A stretch of 63,274 nucleotides of DNA. Origin: Spinellus fusiger (lineage: Eukaryota > Mucoromycota > Mucoromycetes > Mucorales > Phycomycetaceae). The stretch is from positions 1-63,274 of the forward strand of contig JALLLS010000131.1 of the NCBI GenBank assembly GCA_025094145.1. Direction: 5' to 3'. The position numbers were made by a program, and so were the translations under genes. Shown piece by piece: positions 22,612-34,404 of the stretch (within the stretch, counting starts at the first letter, position 1; every line of letters starts with the position of its first letter). The notes under the pieces were generated by a model. The model was given only the letters and a program-made list of their open reading frames with translations. It searched no databases and was not told the origin of the DNA.

Positions 22612-24376
22612 AAGAGAAAGAGAAAGAGAAAGAGCAAAAGAGCGGAAAAAGCGAAAGAAAGAAAGAGGGAAAGGAGAATGAATTAAATTGGCTGCTTTTT
22701 GTGTACCTTTATTTTGTGTGAGTCTAAATATGGTATTTTATCAAGCAAGAGAAAGAAAGAGCGAGTAGGAATGAGTTCAAAAGCCAGAGGGTTTATTTCT
22801 CATTTGGATTCTGGGCTATTCAATAAGAGAGGATAACAACTCACTCATCCTGATCAGAGTGATGCCACCTTATAATGAGGCCTGTTATTGCTATAAAAAG
22901 AAGTGGAAAAAAGAACAAGGAAAAAGAAAAAGAACAAAGAACAAAGAAAATGCGCTGGTCTGTAAGGGATAACCATAAAACAGTAGTTGTGTCTGTTGCA
23001 GTCTATGTTCTCAAAGAGGTGGCCATTTCTTCTCTCTTCTCTACTGACTGGGAGTATCCTTAGATCTACAACAACAGACCTTTAGTAATAAACTCAATCG
23101 ATGCCTGGATGTATCAGTCTATAGAGTCATGCCAGCCTATAGAGTCATGCCAGCCTATAGAATTGCATTCGTGAGGGAGGGAGTGTCTCTATAGATGAAT
23201 GCTTAAATAGATGAATATATTAGTACATTGGTATATTAGTGTATTAGTGTATTAGTGTGTTGGTATATTGATCTATTGATATATTAATATATTAGTGTAT
23301 TAGTGTATTAATATATTAATGTATTAATGTATTAATGTGTGAATATGTAAATGTGTAAATGTGTAAATGTGCAAGTGTGTAAATGTGTCTATTTTTTTTG
23401 TATCAATTAATAGACACAAATGAAGAGTTAAATGTACAAAAGGCCATTGAATAACTATCAAGATGCACAAATATATCAATAGATACCCATTAAAATGCAC
23501 AAATAAGTAGTCTAATAATTAATGAATTGTACAAATATATCAATAGGTCTATTGTTCTCTATAAATATATTCACCTGGGCCCATGCATCCTACTAAATCT
23601 TCACTACTCTACCTTTCTTCTATTGTTCATGTGTGTGCATGGCCATTGCATACTTCTAGTGTTGTAGCCATAGACCATGTTACTCAAGCGTATCACTATC
23701 TGCCATACTTTAGATTGCAATGTTACATAATTCAACTCCAGAACAGGTACAGCCTTACGCTATTCAGTCTACGCACCAGAATCAGGCCTTTTTCTGTTCA
23801 AAGGCACTCATGTCTATTCATTCATTCACTCATTCACTCATTCACTCATTTGTTTCCTTTCTTTATCTGTGCTGTTGATTTACTCACTGCTTCCATTTCT
23901 AGGAAACACTCCAGGAAATAGAAAAGCAGTCTCATCTCTCTCCCCTCTTCTTTGTCTGTACCAATGAATAGTGTCTTGTCGGAAGCGGAAGATAAACCAC
24001 AGTTGAACAGCCAAAATGAAAGAGAATACTACCCTTTATGATCTTGTCATTGTCATGCCAACAATAGCAAATCCCACTATCTCTGTGCCAATCGAACTCA
24101 CTCTTTAAGTGACTGTCTTCTTATTCCATACCCTTCCGTCAGTTTAGGTGCTTGTATCTTCCATGATTGGAGGAATCTCTTTTTCTATCCTGCTAACATT
24201 GAGAAACTTCTTCTTTTCCCATCACATGACTGTTAAGAATAAGAAACTTTATTTCTTTTTTGTCCTGAATTTCAATGTCCATCAGAACCCTCCATTCAAG
24301 AAACCCTGAGCAGACCGTTGATTGGTCCAGAAAGAAAGCCCACAGTGTAAGTGGCCTTTCTCCTGTCCATTTGGGC
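22612..24376. other. Spacer with simple repeats
   Basis: No gene recognised. Just upstream of the Cdc24 start is a GAGAAA-rich tract (22613-22675), probably promoter or 5' UTR. Further on are TATAGAGTCATGCCAGCC repeats (about 23118-23160), AT-rich TATTAGTG/GTAAATGT repeats (23214-23393) and a CATTCACT repeat (23820-23850). Confidence 0.5.
23214..23393. repeat. AT-rich degenerate tandem repeat
   Basis: About 180 bp of drifting short units (TATTAGTG, TATTAATG, GTAAATGT) head to tail; no coding potential. Confidence 0.75.
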
Positions 24377-25490
24377 CTATTCTTCTCGCTGCTCGTTTGT
24401 AGGAGACCAGTCAAGAATGGACCTTTTGTTGTTTTCCAAGTACTGGAGTTGGACAGCATACTCCTTTGCCTTGTCCAGCTCTTGATTATGGAATGCCTCT
24501 GATAAATGGGCTATGGTTTCTTGGCATTTGACTAGCCAAAGTGGGGTGAGAATGGATTGTGATGTGCGGACATAAGTAGAGCCACGGAGGGAGATGAATA
24601 AGATAGTCATCATCAAGTCATTATAAAATATGTAAAAGTGTATAATAAAATACAAGCATTACTTACCATCATTTCTTGACTTCAAACGGGCCACGTCTTC
24701 CTTTGTTTCTGCTTCTTCGAGTTCTTCTCTGAACTCTAGTACATCCATTAACAGTTGGGGATCCTGGAGAGATTCTGACTCTCCTACGTGTCTGCCCTTG
24801 AGTGCTAGCAAGTAGTGAGCACGAGCCAAGGGATTCAACAATGTTTGATAGGCTTTGTTAATCACTGAGGATTGCGCCTGAGCCATTTCGTATTCATTCT
24901 ATAATGATAAAACAAGCCGACTCTCTCGTGAGGGGGGGAAGTTTCTAATGAAGTATAGTCTATTGCCTATCATTTACTTTGGGTGCTTGTGCATAACTGT
25001 CTGGATGTGCCTTTTGTTGTAAGCGAAGGAATTTCAATCGAAGAGACTTGGCATCTACTTCAAATGTAGGTTCATCCCTAACATTGATATCAAGATGGCA
25101 ACATGGAATACAATTCATTATGAAGAGTCTCTTTCCAAACTATTTTCTTTGGATTTCTTACTTGTTGGGCCCACTGCCTATTTGTAAAAGACAATAATAA
25201 TTGATATCAGATGGAAGTATCTGAATAGCACCACACTCTGTATTATCACAGTTGAGTTTAATACTGGGCACTGTAGTCTGACACTTCCAGCATATTTTAT
25301 GGGTCTGTGGAGCAGTGCTTGTATGACTAAACCGCCGAGTGAGAGGGGTTGGCCCAATACTCAAAAGAGACACTCCACCAGGTGTACAAGTAGGTCGGTA
25401 CAGTACAGACAGAGAGAGAAGGCAAGAACGTGGCGGTGTTACTATTGTCCACGGCTTGCATAATAACAGTCTTTTAATATGTGTTCTCAT
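24377..25490 (-). CDS. HSCB: Mitochondrial Fe-S co-chaperone HscB/Jac1 (271 aa)
   Basis: Exons (minus order): 25162-25490, 24978-25077, 24667-24898, 24377-24531, in phase throughout, giving 271 aa. The N-terminus is basic and Ser/Arg-rich, a plausible mitochondrial presequence. Then comes a four-Cys motif (C67, C70, C81, C86; ICWKCQ...NCDNTECGAI), a J-domain with the HPD tripeptide at 134-136 (QQKAHPDSYAQAPK), and the C-terminal HSCB helical domain (LSEAFHNQELDKAKEYAVQL) that binds the Isu scaffold. The protein should deliver Isu-bound clusters to a mitochondrial Hsp70. The four-Cys motif is found in animal HSCB but, from family knowledge, not in budding-yeast Jac1. Confidence 0.93.
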
Positions 25491-26161
25491 AGTAAATGGA
25501 ATTCAATAACAAGAATCTCACATATTATTTATCCAATCCAGCAGAAAAAAAAGTCACACTTGTGTTTGGTAGTTGACTTTTCTCTAATAAAAAAAATAAT
25601 GCTTTTTTTTGTTAAGTCCTTTTGATAAAGATGTGTAGTATTTAACAGAGGGTACTGATATCTAATAATAGTATACAATAGCTAATATTTAATATTTAAT
25701 ATTTAATGGTTAATATTTAATATTTAATGGTTAATGGTTAATATTTAATGGTTAATAGTTAATAGTCAAAATGGGATCCATAATGTCCAACATAAAATCC
25801 CTACAACTTCATTTCGAATATTCATTACTCAAATATCTATTCATTATGATCTAGTACTGATACTTCATGGCTATTACATCGACTAGTAACTTGTAACTGG
25901 AATCCTTGGAGTTACCGTTATTAGTAGTAGTAATTTTTATTATAGTATGAATATGAGTGTTTGCCTCATAAAATCTCTTCTCTTCTAGGCATAAAGGAGG
26001 GAAAGATGAGAAAGAGAGAGAGAGAGAGAAAAGAAAAAAGAAAAGAAAAAAAGCCTAGAATAACGCTACTGTAAAGAAAATGAAAGAAAACTATAGATAA
26101 GTAAATGCCTAAGGTTGAGAATAGTCCATAGGTTGAGTGAGGTTGCTTTTAAAAGACACAC
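25491..26161. other. Spacer with TTAATATTTAATGG repeats
   Basis: No gene. 25679-25766 is a run of TAATATTTAA/TGGTTAAT units. It probably holds the HSCB promoter and the 3' UTR of the NDPK-like gene. Confidence 0.55.
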
Positions 26162-29100
26162 TTATTTAGCAAAGCGGTTCATCATGTCCTTGATATGATT
26201 ACTAGGAGACTTTGTGCGGATGTCTTTGAGTGCAGGGGAAGAGGCACCTCTGTCAGTCTCTCCTGAAGTAGGTGTAAGATGTTCAAACTTGTTACGGAGC
26301 TGAGCCAATTCTTGTGTAGGAGAATGAGCACCTTGAGCAGCATCAGAAGCATGCTCGGGAGACTCTTGGACTGTAGTCTCAGGCTGTTGTGTGATGGCTG
26401 CCACTTCTTCATCGTGCACACTGTCCTGATCTGCAGGAGTAACTTGTACACTTGCACTTTCTTCAACAGATAACTCGTCTGTCTCCACCACGGAATCTAT
26501 ATGAGTTATTTCTGTTGTTTCTGTCGACACTGTTGTTTCTGTCTTGTCCGTGCTCTCTGCACTCTCTGATACTTCTACACAAACTGACTCTTCGGCATCA
26601 GTACAAGGCGTTGTGGTGGAAGGACTGGGTGTTTCTTCTTCTTTCCCTGCAGAGCTCACTGTCTCGTTGATCTTGTCAGACTCTTGCTTCTTTGCTACTG
26701 TGGGGGCATGTGCCTTGCGGGTCTTGGCAATAGGTGCACCTAGGGCTGAGCGAGCAGTCTTTACTCCATGAGAAACGCGAGAGGTAGGACTTGCTGTCTC
26801 TCCTGGTGCTGTGGTTGTTGCTGTAGCTGTAGTAGGAGGTTTCTAATAAAGCCATTGTTATTCATGCCTTACAGTCTACCTTTTGTTCTTTTTTTTTTTT
26901 AAAAAAAAAAATACTAGTCTCGGCCTACTCCTTTCTTACCTTTGCCATGCCTGCTGCAGGGACACGACGGATGACCCGCTTGGGTGTAGTTGTTTCTTCT
27001 GCAGGTGTCTTGCTTGGTGTTTCTGTCTTTGCACGCACACTACTAGGCTTTTTAATACGCGATATGGCGGCAGTACCAGTACCAGTACCAGTGGTGGTAG
27101 CAGTGGCAGTGGCAGTACCAGCAGGCTTCTTAGCATCCTGGGTTGTGTGAGTTGGGCTTGTACGCTTGACAGGCTCAATGGCGGAAGATGCAGTTGGACT
27201 CTTCTTTACACTTCGAAGGGATTTGATAGTGGATGTCTTGGAAGCATCCCCATCTATAGGCTTACGTGTTGCACTTATACCAGTAGGTGCTGTCAATCGA
27301 GAGGTGACAGTTGTCGGTTTCTTCACCTTTTCCTTTTCCTTTTCCTTTTCCTTTTCTTCAGTAACAACAGGCTTCTTTGTAAGAGAAGCAACACGAGGAA
27401 CGCGGGGTGATTTTGTTAGTACTTTCTTAGCCACTTTTTCTTCCGTGGATTGGCTGGGAGGTTGAGCAACAGGGCGTTTTGTCACTGGAGTGGTACGTTC
27501 AGCAACTGCAGGTGTTTTGGATTTAACTACCGTCTTTGTAAGAGGTTTCTTAGTTTCATCCTGCTTTGCTGCATGGTTGGAAGAAGCTACGGCAATTGTT
27601 CGTGTCTTTGAGGTGTTTTTAGATGCTATATTATGAGCAGAAGAATGGCCAGGAGAGTGAGAAGGTGATTTCTGTTTGACTTCTTTGCTACTGTGAGGTG
27701 GAGAGGGTTTTTTGAGTGAAGGTTTTGAGTTCACTGTCTCAGTTTTCTGTTTAAGAGTCTTTGAAGGTGTCGATTCCTTCTTAGGCTCGTCCTTAGGCTC
27801 GTCCTTGGATTCCTCTTTAAGCTCTTTGGATTCCTCTTTGGATTCCTCTTTAGGCTCTTTAAATTCTTCCTTGGATTCTTCCTCATATTCTTCTTTGGAT
27901 TCCTCATTGGATTCTTCCTCGTATTCCTCTTTAGGGTCGTCCTTAGGGTCGTCCTTAGGGTCGTCCTTGGATTCCTCTTTGGATTCCTCTTTGGATTCCT
28001 CTTTAGGCTCTTTAAATTCTTCCTTGGATTCCTCTTTAAATTCTTCCTTGGATTCTTCCTCATATTCTTCTTTGGATTCCTCATTGGATTCTTCCTCGTA
28101 TTCCTCTTTAGGGTCGTCCTTAGGGTCGTCCTTGGATTCCTCTTTAGACTCTTCCTTGGACTCTTCAATAGCATTAACATCAGAGTTGCTATCTATTTCA
28201 GAAGGCAATGTTTCTTCCAACGTGTCCACAATATGTTTTGAAATATCTTTGGTGGCCACCTCTTCTTCTTCAGTGTTAATATCTTTTGTAATACTAATAG
28301 ATTCCGCATGCTTAACGTCAGATGAAGCTTCTTTAGACTCTTCCACAAGAGATATATCAGAAACAGCCGATGTTTCTTCAGCATTCACAGTATCCGCATT
28401 ATTCTCGGCTACTGTTATAGTAGAGATACTCTCTTCCTCATTGATATCTTCATGGGAGATACTGTCGATGTCCTGCTCAAACAGATTGGCATTTTGCTTT
28501 ACAGAACCTTCTTTTGTTGTAGACACTGTAGATGTACTGACATCCACCTCGATATATTTTTCGAGACCAGCACCAGACACTTCAAGAGAGGTTTCTTCTT
28601 CAAGTCCATTCGTCTCTGCTACTTGAGTATCGTTGTTTGTATGTTCCTGAACAGAGTGGGATTCACTTGGCAAAAGTCCGTGTGCTACTTCAATGACAGT
28701 TGTTTGTTGGGTTGTTTGTTCTGAAGTGGACTTGTCTTGATGAGATTCAGATTTTTCTGTAGTAGAAAGAGACTCTTTCAGATAATTATGTGTCTGTTCT
28801 TCTCCCAGTAGTTCAGTAGTAATGTGCTCAGAAAGAGTTGTCTTTGTCTCTACTGTCTTTTCAACAGATGCTTCAACAACAACTGACTCGATGGAGTTTT
28901 CTTGTTCTCCGATCTCCTCGTGTTCATTAGTTTTTATAGATGCCTCGTGTTCTGTGTGTTCTTCAACTGCTTCAACTACTTCAGTCTCTTCGTGTTCTAC
29001 CTCGTCTTTCACTGTAGATTCCGTTGTAACAGGCGGTATTGCAAAAATAAGCCCGATCTCATGGTCTGCATTTGTCAGACAATCACTGCTATGCACTGCA

Positions 29101-30582
29101 TGCTGAAAAAGGTCAGTGCCAAACTGTACAGTTGCACTGTAGATGGAGTATCAGAACCTGTCTTTGAAGTTCACCCCATCCCTTTACCTGTTTGAATGAG
29201 TCTTGGTGTGACTGTCAGATACCACCAATGCCTTCCACTCTTCCACTGCATTCTCCTTCTCCAGAAGCATAGCATACACAGGACCACTAGAAATGTATAA
29301 AAGAGAAAGGAAAAGTCAGTTGTGTGCCTACATTGAACCAATAAGAATATTCATCTCTGACTCTTTTTCCTTTTTTTTCTTTCCCTTTCTTCTTCTTTTC
29401 TTATTCACACCGGATGTCTTCCGGAAACTTTGTTCCAGCAAAACACACCCCAGCAAACAAAAAGAACAAGGAGACCAATAACAAAGGGGTCCAAGAAAAA
29501 GAAAAAGATACCTATGCACATATGCATAGATGCATGCATAGATAGGTACATAGATAGGTACATAGATAGATAGACATGTACCTGTTCATTGTGCGAATAA
29601 GATCCTTGTATGAGTCTTCCTTTTGATGTTCCTGGTAAAAGTCACTGGCCTGCTCTAATGACAAGTGAACCTTCTGTTCTTGGACAATAACAAATCCTGC
29701 ATCGAGGATCTTCTTGATGATACTATCTTTCTGACCAGCAGACAACGCCTCTGGTCTGATCACTGCCAATGTACGCTGCACACCCACTGGGGTAGAATGA
29801 ACATGTACTGGGTCTGTGATGGTTTCTTTTGTGACTGTCTGCAGGGTCTCTGGGTTGGATTCCTCGGGGCACACGTTGGTGTTTCCATCCACAACCATAT
29901 CCTTAGCAACCACATCCTTTTCGTCTTTGTTTGGGGTCATTGTGTCTGCTTGTGCTGTTTCAACTGTTTCTGTTGTTTCAACTGCTTGGACTATTTCTGT
30001 CTGTCTATCAGAAGAGATCTCCAATGGCTGTGTGTCACTGAATTCCTTTTCTTTTTCTTCTGTAGCAACAGTGTGTTCCTGGCTACCATGGTGATGAACC
30101 GTCAAGGCTACCGATTCATTCTCCGCAAGAGGGGTGGAAGGGTCTTCTTTTAGTGCACCCTCCGATACGGGTTGAACCTGTGCGTCTTGGCTGTGACTAG
30201 AAGTCTCCGTGTTCTCTATGGCTACTGGTGCCTCGGTGGGTTCTGGTGCTTCAGTGTCTACGGCACCAGGAGTGTCTTGTAAAGTAGAAGAAAGGGTCTC
30301 TATAATAAACAGAAAGGGATATGGTGAGTTCAATTTGTTCATAATAATAGTAATAATAATAATAAAGAATTCACTCCTTCACACAAGGCAAAAACAAGAA
30401 AACAAGAAAACAAGAAAAAACAAGCACAACACTAGCGCTGTTTGTGTTGTGTTAGTATGTAGGCATGTCCTACCTTGACTGCTCATCTCGACTGAACCTT
30501 GCTCCTGATGACTACAGTGAGTGAATCAGTGTCTATGAATTTCCCTTACTTTTTTATTTGTCTCTTGTTCAGATGCCACCAT
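26162..30582 (-). CDS. NDPK-like domain protein with long acidic repeats (1252 aa)
   Basis: Exons (minus order): 30550-30582, 30474-30504, 29582-30299, 29188-29286, 26940-29136, 26162-26842; phases fit and total 1252 aa. After an acidic N-terminus (aa 1-195) comes a single nucleoside-diphosphate-kinase fold (about 197-325): TLAVIRPEAL, SGPVYAMLLEKENAVEEW, QFGTDLFQHAVHSSD. The active-site His is kept, but the usual Lys of KPDA is Arg and the usual Asn before AVHG is His, so kinase activity is doubtful. Next is a very acidic region with duplicated KDDPKDDPKEEYEEESNEES-type blocks, then a basic Pro/Ser/Thr-rich region, then an acidic tail. It resembles NME5/NME7-like NDPK domains more than housekeeping NDPK. 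Function unknown; the basic part could bind microtubules or nucleic acid. Confidence 0.8.
27780..28165 (-). repeat. Coding tandem repeats (ESKEE / KDDPKDD blocks)
   Basis: Inside the NDPK-like gene a block encoding KDDPKDDPKEEYEEE and following residues occurs twice nearly identically (about 27870-27965 and 28050-28135), within shorter ESKEE pentads. Recent duplication is likely because the nucleotides match as well as the protein. Confidence 0.85.
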
Positions 30583-31198
30583 CGAAAAGAGAAAAGACTT
30601 TATGGAGTAGAAAACAAAAGAGTAAAAGAGAGGAAGTGTATTGTGTGTAAATAGCTGTGCTAAATGAGAAAACAATAGAGTTTGGATCCTCTCTTGTGAC
30701 GTATCCCACTCTCATTTTTAGGGTTACTTTTACACCCCCAAACAAAGTAGAATAATCAATGTACAACCACGCGCTTTACCAAAAATAGAAATAATATAAA
30801 ATTAGAGAAATAAAAGAGAGAGAAACACAGTGAGACACAGTGAGACACAATGGGAGATAGAATTGCCTTTACTGTTATGACATCACCCAGATAGTCCATT
30901 GTCTTTCCTTTCTTATCATGTGCTACGGTGAAGCTGAAAGTGCTGCAGGTCAGACTTGGTGTGAAAGGAAACATCCTTGCCGTAACGATGCTTACCTATA
31001 TCTAACCAATCAAGAACAAGCAATAGTATTTATTCTCCGTTACAAGAGGTGTCTCCATCCTAAGAAGTGATAGTGTATTATGTATCCTAGGAGAGGGAGT
31101 GGGCCCAATGTGTGCAGACTATTCTCAGTACGTGTTGAACATTCTCAGTGGATACAATACCATGGACATATATGGACACACTATCTCAATCTGAGTGC
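30583..31198. other. Spacer between NDPK-like and RBM42-like genes
   Basis: No gene could be established. A minus-strand exon-like segment (30893-30998) bounded by a possible acceptor and donor reads VTARMFPFTPSLTCSTFSF then VAHDKKGKTMDYLGDVIT. I could not extend it in either direction. Confidence 0.4.
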
Positions 31199-32087
31199 TT
31201 ATTTATTCACTTGCGAGTTCTTTGAATAAACACCCACACGCTCACGTTCCTTCTTGACTCGTACTTCCATATTACGGTCCTTCCAGTTACTCTTTCTCAG
31301 CTTAATAGGACGGTTACCGACGTATTTGCCTACACAACAAAGTCATAAGAAAACTGTCGATCTCATTTCTTCTTGATTTACCATTCATCTCTCTCCATGC
31401 CTTTACAAACTCATTTGGATCTCTAAAACTGATAAATCCGTAGCCTCTCGATTTACATGTCCGTTTGTCTCTTACAATACGTGTTCTTTGTAAACTAGAG
31501 TACTTTGAGAATGCCTTGAACAGCAGTTCTTCTGTGACTTCATTTCCAAGATCACCCGCAAACAGTCGGTAGTCATTATCATCCCAGTCAGCTAAACTAG
31601 GGTCCTCCCATACTTCTCCACCAGCAGAACGCACTGCGACTTTTTTCTTGGCTCTTCGTCTTGCTTCTTCTGCTACTGAAGAGGCAGCAGCATAGGTAGA
31701 GCGAGGACCTGTGTACCCAGACAAAGAAACAGAGGGAAAATTACTAGAACTGGCAGTGAGGGGTGTAGTGGTCTGCTGCGTAGGGTAGGAAGGTGTCATG
31801 GAATAGGAGGCAGCTGTGGAGGCGGTGACCAAGACAGGAGCACTAGGGAGACATGAGTTGGGGTCATGAGTACCATAGTATTGAGAGTATTGGTTGGGAT
31901 CGTAGTAGTATTGAGAGGCGTCATAGCTGTAGCCATTGGCGTCGGTGCTTGTTGCTCCAGTGTAAGCACCATTAGAATAGTCATAACCAGAGTATTGGGA
32001 ATGCTTGGTACTGTGGCGGTGAGAGGTGTTTATAGCGAGTTCTTCATTGGCACCCATTGGTGCCTTGGAGGATTCTTCAGTGGACAT
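31199..32087 (-). CDS. RBM42-like RNA-binding protein, one RRM (278 aa)
   Basis: Two exons (minus): 31382-32087 and 31199-31329, joined within the Gly of EMNG-KYVG; 278 aa. The N-terminal half is Tyr/Ser/Asn/Gln-rich (YDYSNGAYTGATSTD), low complexity. A basic linker (EEARRRAKKKVAVRSAGGEVWEDP split by a few residues) precedes the RRM at about aa 165-250: RNP2 RLFAGDLG, RNP1 SRGYGFISF, and the ending NGKYVGNRPIKLRKSNWKDR. The WEDPSLADWDDNDYRLFAGD lead-in is characteristic of the RBM42 family, whose members act in mRNA handling and splicing. The chosen start is MSTEESSK; an upstream in-frame ATG at 32172-32174 would add 29 residues of unlikely composition. Confidence 0.92.
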
Positions 32088-32269
32088 AAAGATAGCAAGA
32101 GAGGAGGATATGTCCTGCTGTCTGTCTTTGTACTTGAAATGCAAGTCACAATACAAAGAGATTGTATAAGTCACTTTTACTCGACATTATAAGTCTTTTT
32201 GCATGACAAAATTCAATAAGATACACTTCATTAGATAGCTTACGTGTATCATGAGTTTCCGTCAGTTAG

Positions 32270-32830
32270 TTAACCGAGGCTCCAGTGATCACTGAGGAAG
32301 GAGAAGGATGGGGATGAGCCAGAAGGCTTGGACCTTTTCTTGGTTCTAGGTGTATCTTTGTAGTCATGCTTTCTTTTGTTATATCTACAAAAGCGCTCTG
32401 GGAGTGTACCATTTTCCCTTTGAGACATTAGAATATGTCTAAGGTTCAATGTAGCAGCTAGATCACGATTCTCAAAGCCTCAATGTCTTGTCTTTCATAC
32501 AATTTTGGTTTGAACACCTGTTTGAAAGGAGAAAAATGAGTTTCTTTTTTGATATAAAATTGAGAAATGACCTGAGAAGACCATGACATTTAACTTTGGG
32601 CATTTTTGTTCGTTGGTATGGCTTGGGGTTCTTGACATGTTTAACTGTTTCAAAAGGTGAGTACTTGCACTCAGTACACAGGCTTGATATTTTGAATTCA
32701 TTGATAAGATAGAGTTTGAATCCTTCTTTCTTCAACATCCTCCACATGCCCTTTCCCTTTATTGCTATTCTTCTGGTAGAATTCGCACCTGGATAACTTG
32801 CTACAGGCTCTTCAACAGGCTCTTATAAAA
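32270..32830 (-). pseudogene. Fanzor (eukaryotic TnpB-like) C-terminal relic 2
   Basis: On the minus strand the segment reads RRIAIKGKGMWRMLKKEGF, then KLYLINEFKISSLCTEC (first zinc-ribbon CxxC), VKNPKPYQRTKMPKVKCHGL, and CSNQNC (second Cys pair). A one-base frameshift follows, then ENRDLAATLNLRHILMSQRE (RuvC-III; catalytic Asp codon 32462-32464). The stop is at 32270-32272. This is the order seen at the C-terminus of Fanzor proteins common in fungal genomes. Both Cys pairs and the Asp survive, so it is better preserved than the relic at 11.8-12.2 kb, but the frameshift and missing N-terminus make it non-functional. Confidence 0.75.
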
Positions 32831-34283
32831 AGCAAACACATGTAAGAACCCTAGGTTGATTCTATAAGCATATTGTATCTTTTTTTACTTTATTCGTATA
32901 TTGTTGGCTGTATAACATCTTCAGTTCAGAAAAAATAGATAGAAATACAGTGAAAATAAAAAGAAAATAAATAGCCTTTAATAGCATTGAATAGTATTAG
33001 CTACTATTTATCATACATTAATAGGGTTGTGCCATATAAAATCCAGGCAATCTTGCTCAATGTTAGCCTATATTCTGTACTGATAAAGAGAGCTTTCTAA
33101 ATAAATGCAAGTGAATGGAGTCATTTCTGTACATTAATCTAACACAGTAGTGTTTTGGTGTGCTTATCTTGACATTTTGGTCATTGACTGGGCATGTATT
33201 TATAGTCCAACCTAACTGTCCTGTAGGAAGAAAGAAGTACTTAGCTCATAGGATTATATTACTCATTCTTTTTACTCATTCTTTGCAGTGAGCTGCCATT
33301 TCTTGATCATATCATAATGCCTCTACTTTCTGTTTGGTATCTATCATTATTTGGACAATTGTAATGACTATTTGCGCAAAAGTCATAATTATAACAGCCT
33401 ATATATCTATTTTGACGATAGTTTACTAAAGAAAAGTTATTAGGTATATAATTTGGATTAACATACTTGTTCAAGAGAGTGTGAATACAGCCACACTCAA
33501 TTGAGTTGAATACTTTTGAATATAAATATCAGGACGAAACAGATAAGACATGTTCAACATTAAATAAAACATTTTACATTTGATCTATAAGCTCAAAACT
33601 TAAGCATATCAAGTCTCAATATCTTTAATTATAGAAAATAGAATAATAATACAGTTAATATTTTGTATAGCCTTCTTTGGCATCAATGACAGCCTAGCAT
33701 CTGTCTGTCATACTCTAAACTCATCGCTGTGCAATCTCAATACCAATAAAAATACGAGTGTTTCTTAATAGTCCTTGGTCTCTTTTTCTTTTCTTCTTTC
33801 TCTTCCATGAGTCTTCCATGTATTTTATGAATGAGCCTATTGGAAATATTTAAACAAGCCAAGATCAGGTACAGTGTCTTCCTAACCAGACACTCTGACT
33901 ATTATTGTCCAAGGCCATTGATTACCATTGATTACCATTCATTTTCCATTGAATGTCTCCCACTGTTCATAGTAGCAGTATCAGAAGCAGATACATCACT
34001 AGAAACAGTATTAGTAGACAGAAAGAGACTCCACAATTTACTCAGCACCTACAATTGCCAATGAGATCTATAAGAGTACTAGAAGTGTTTAGTTCTGTTA
34101 ACAGGTGGACTGGACTACAGACAAAATATCCAATAATAGCCATCACACATGCTATCTTTAGTGAGCAAGAAAAGGGATCTTGGTTATAATGCACTGTGTA
34201 GTCTTCTTTACAGTCCTCTTCTCTATAGCACTGTGGTAGAATAGAACACTCCTACTGTTATAAAACATTCCACCAAAAGCCAT

Positions 34284-34316
<33 letters not shown>

Positions 34317-34404
34317 AATATGTATATATTATAAAATCCACTTCTTTTTATAAACAATAGCAGCTTCTCCTAATATGACTCCAGTCTTCTTTTGTCAAGT
34401 GTGT
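32831..34404. other. Spacer (1.6 kb)
   Basis: No intact gene. Contains a Tc1 tail relic (33652-33735), a CA/TA dinucleotide run (34283-34325) and AT-rich filler. A 77-codon open stretch at 33831-34064 has no recognisable motif. Confidence 0.5.
33652..33735 (-). pseudogene. Tc1/mariner transposase C-terminal tail relic
   Basis: Read on minus, the last codons SMTDRC-AVIDAKEGYTKY followed by a stop match the typical Tc1 ending (compare CKAIIEAKGGSTKY at 16430). Only this tail is convincing; upstream sequence is too decayed. Confidence 0.5.

Noticed and set aside
27712..28626. Plus-strand 304-codon ORF rich in Ser/Leu/Asp
   Set aside because: It is the antisense of the ESKEE/KDDP repeats; the NDPK-like gene on minus has splice sites and a domain, this does not.
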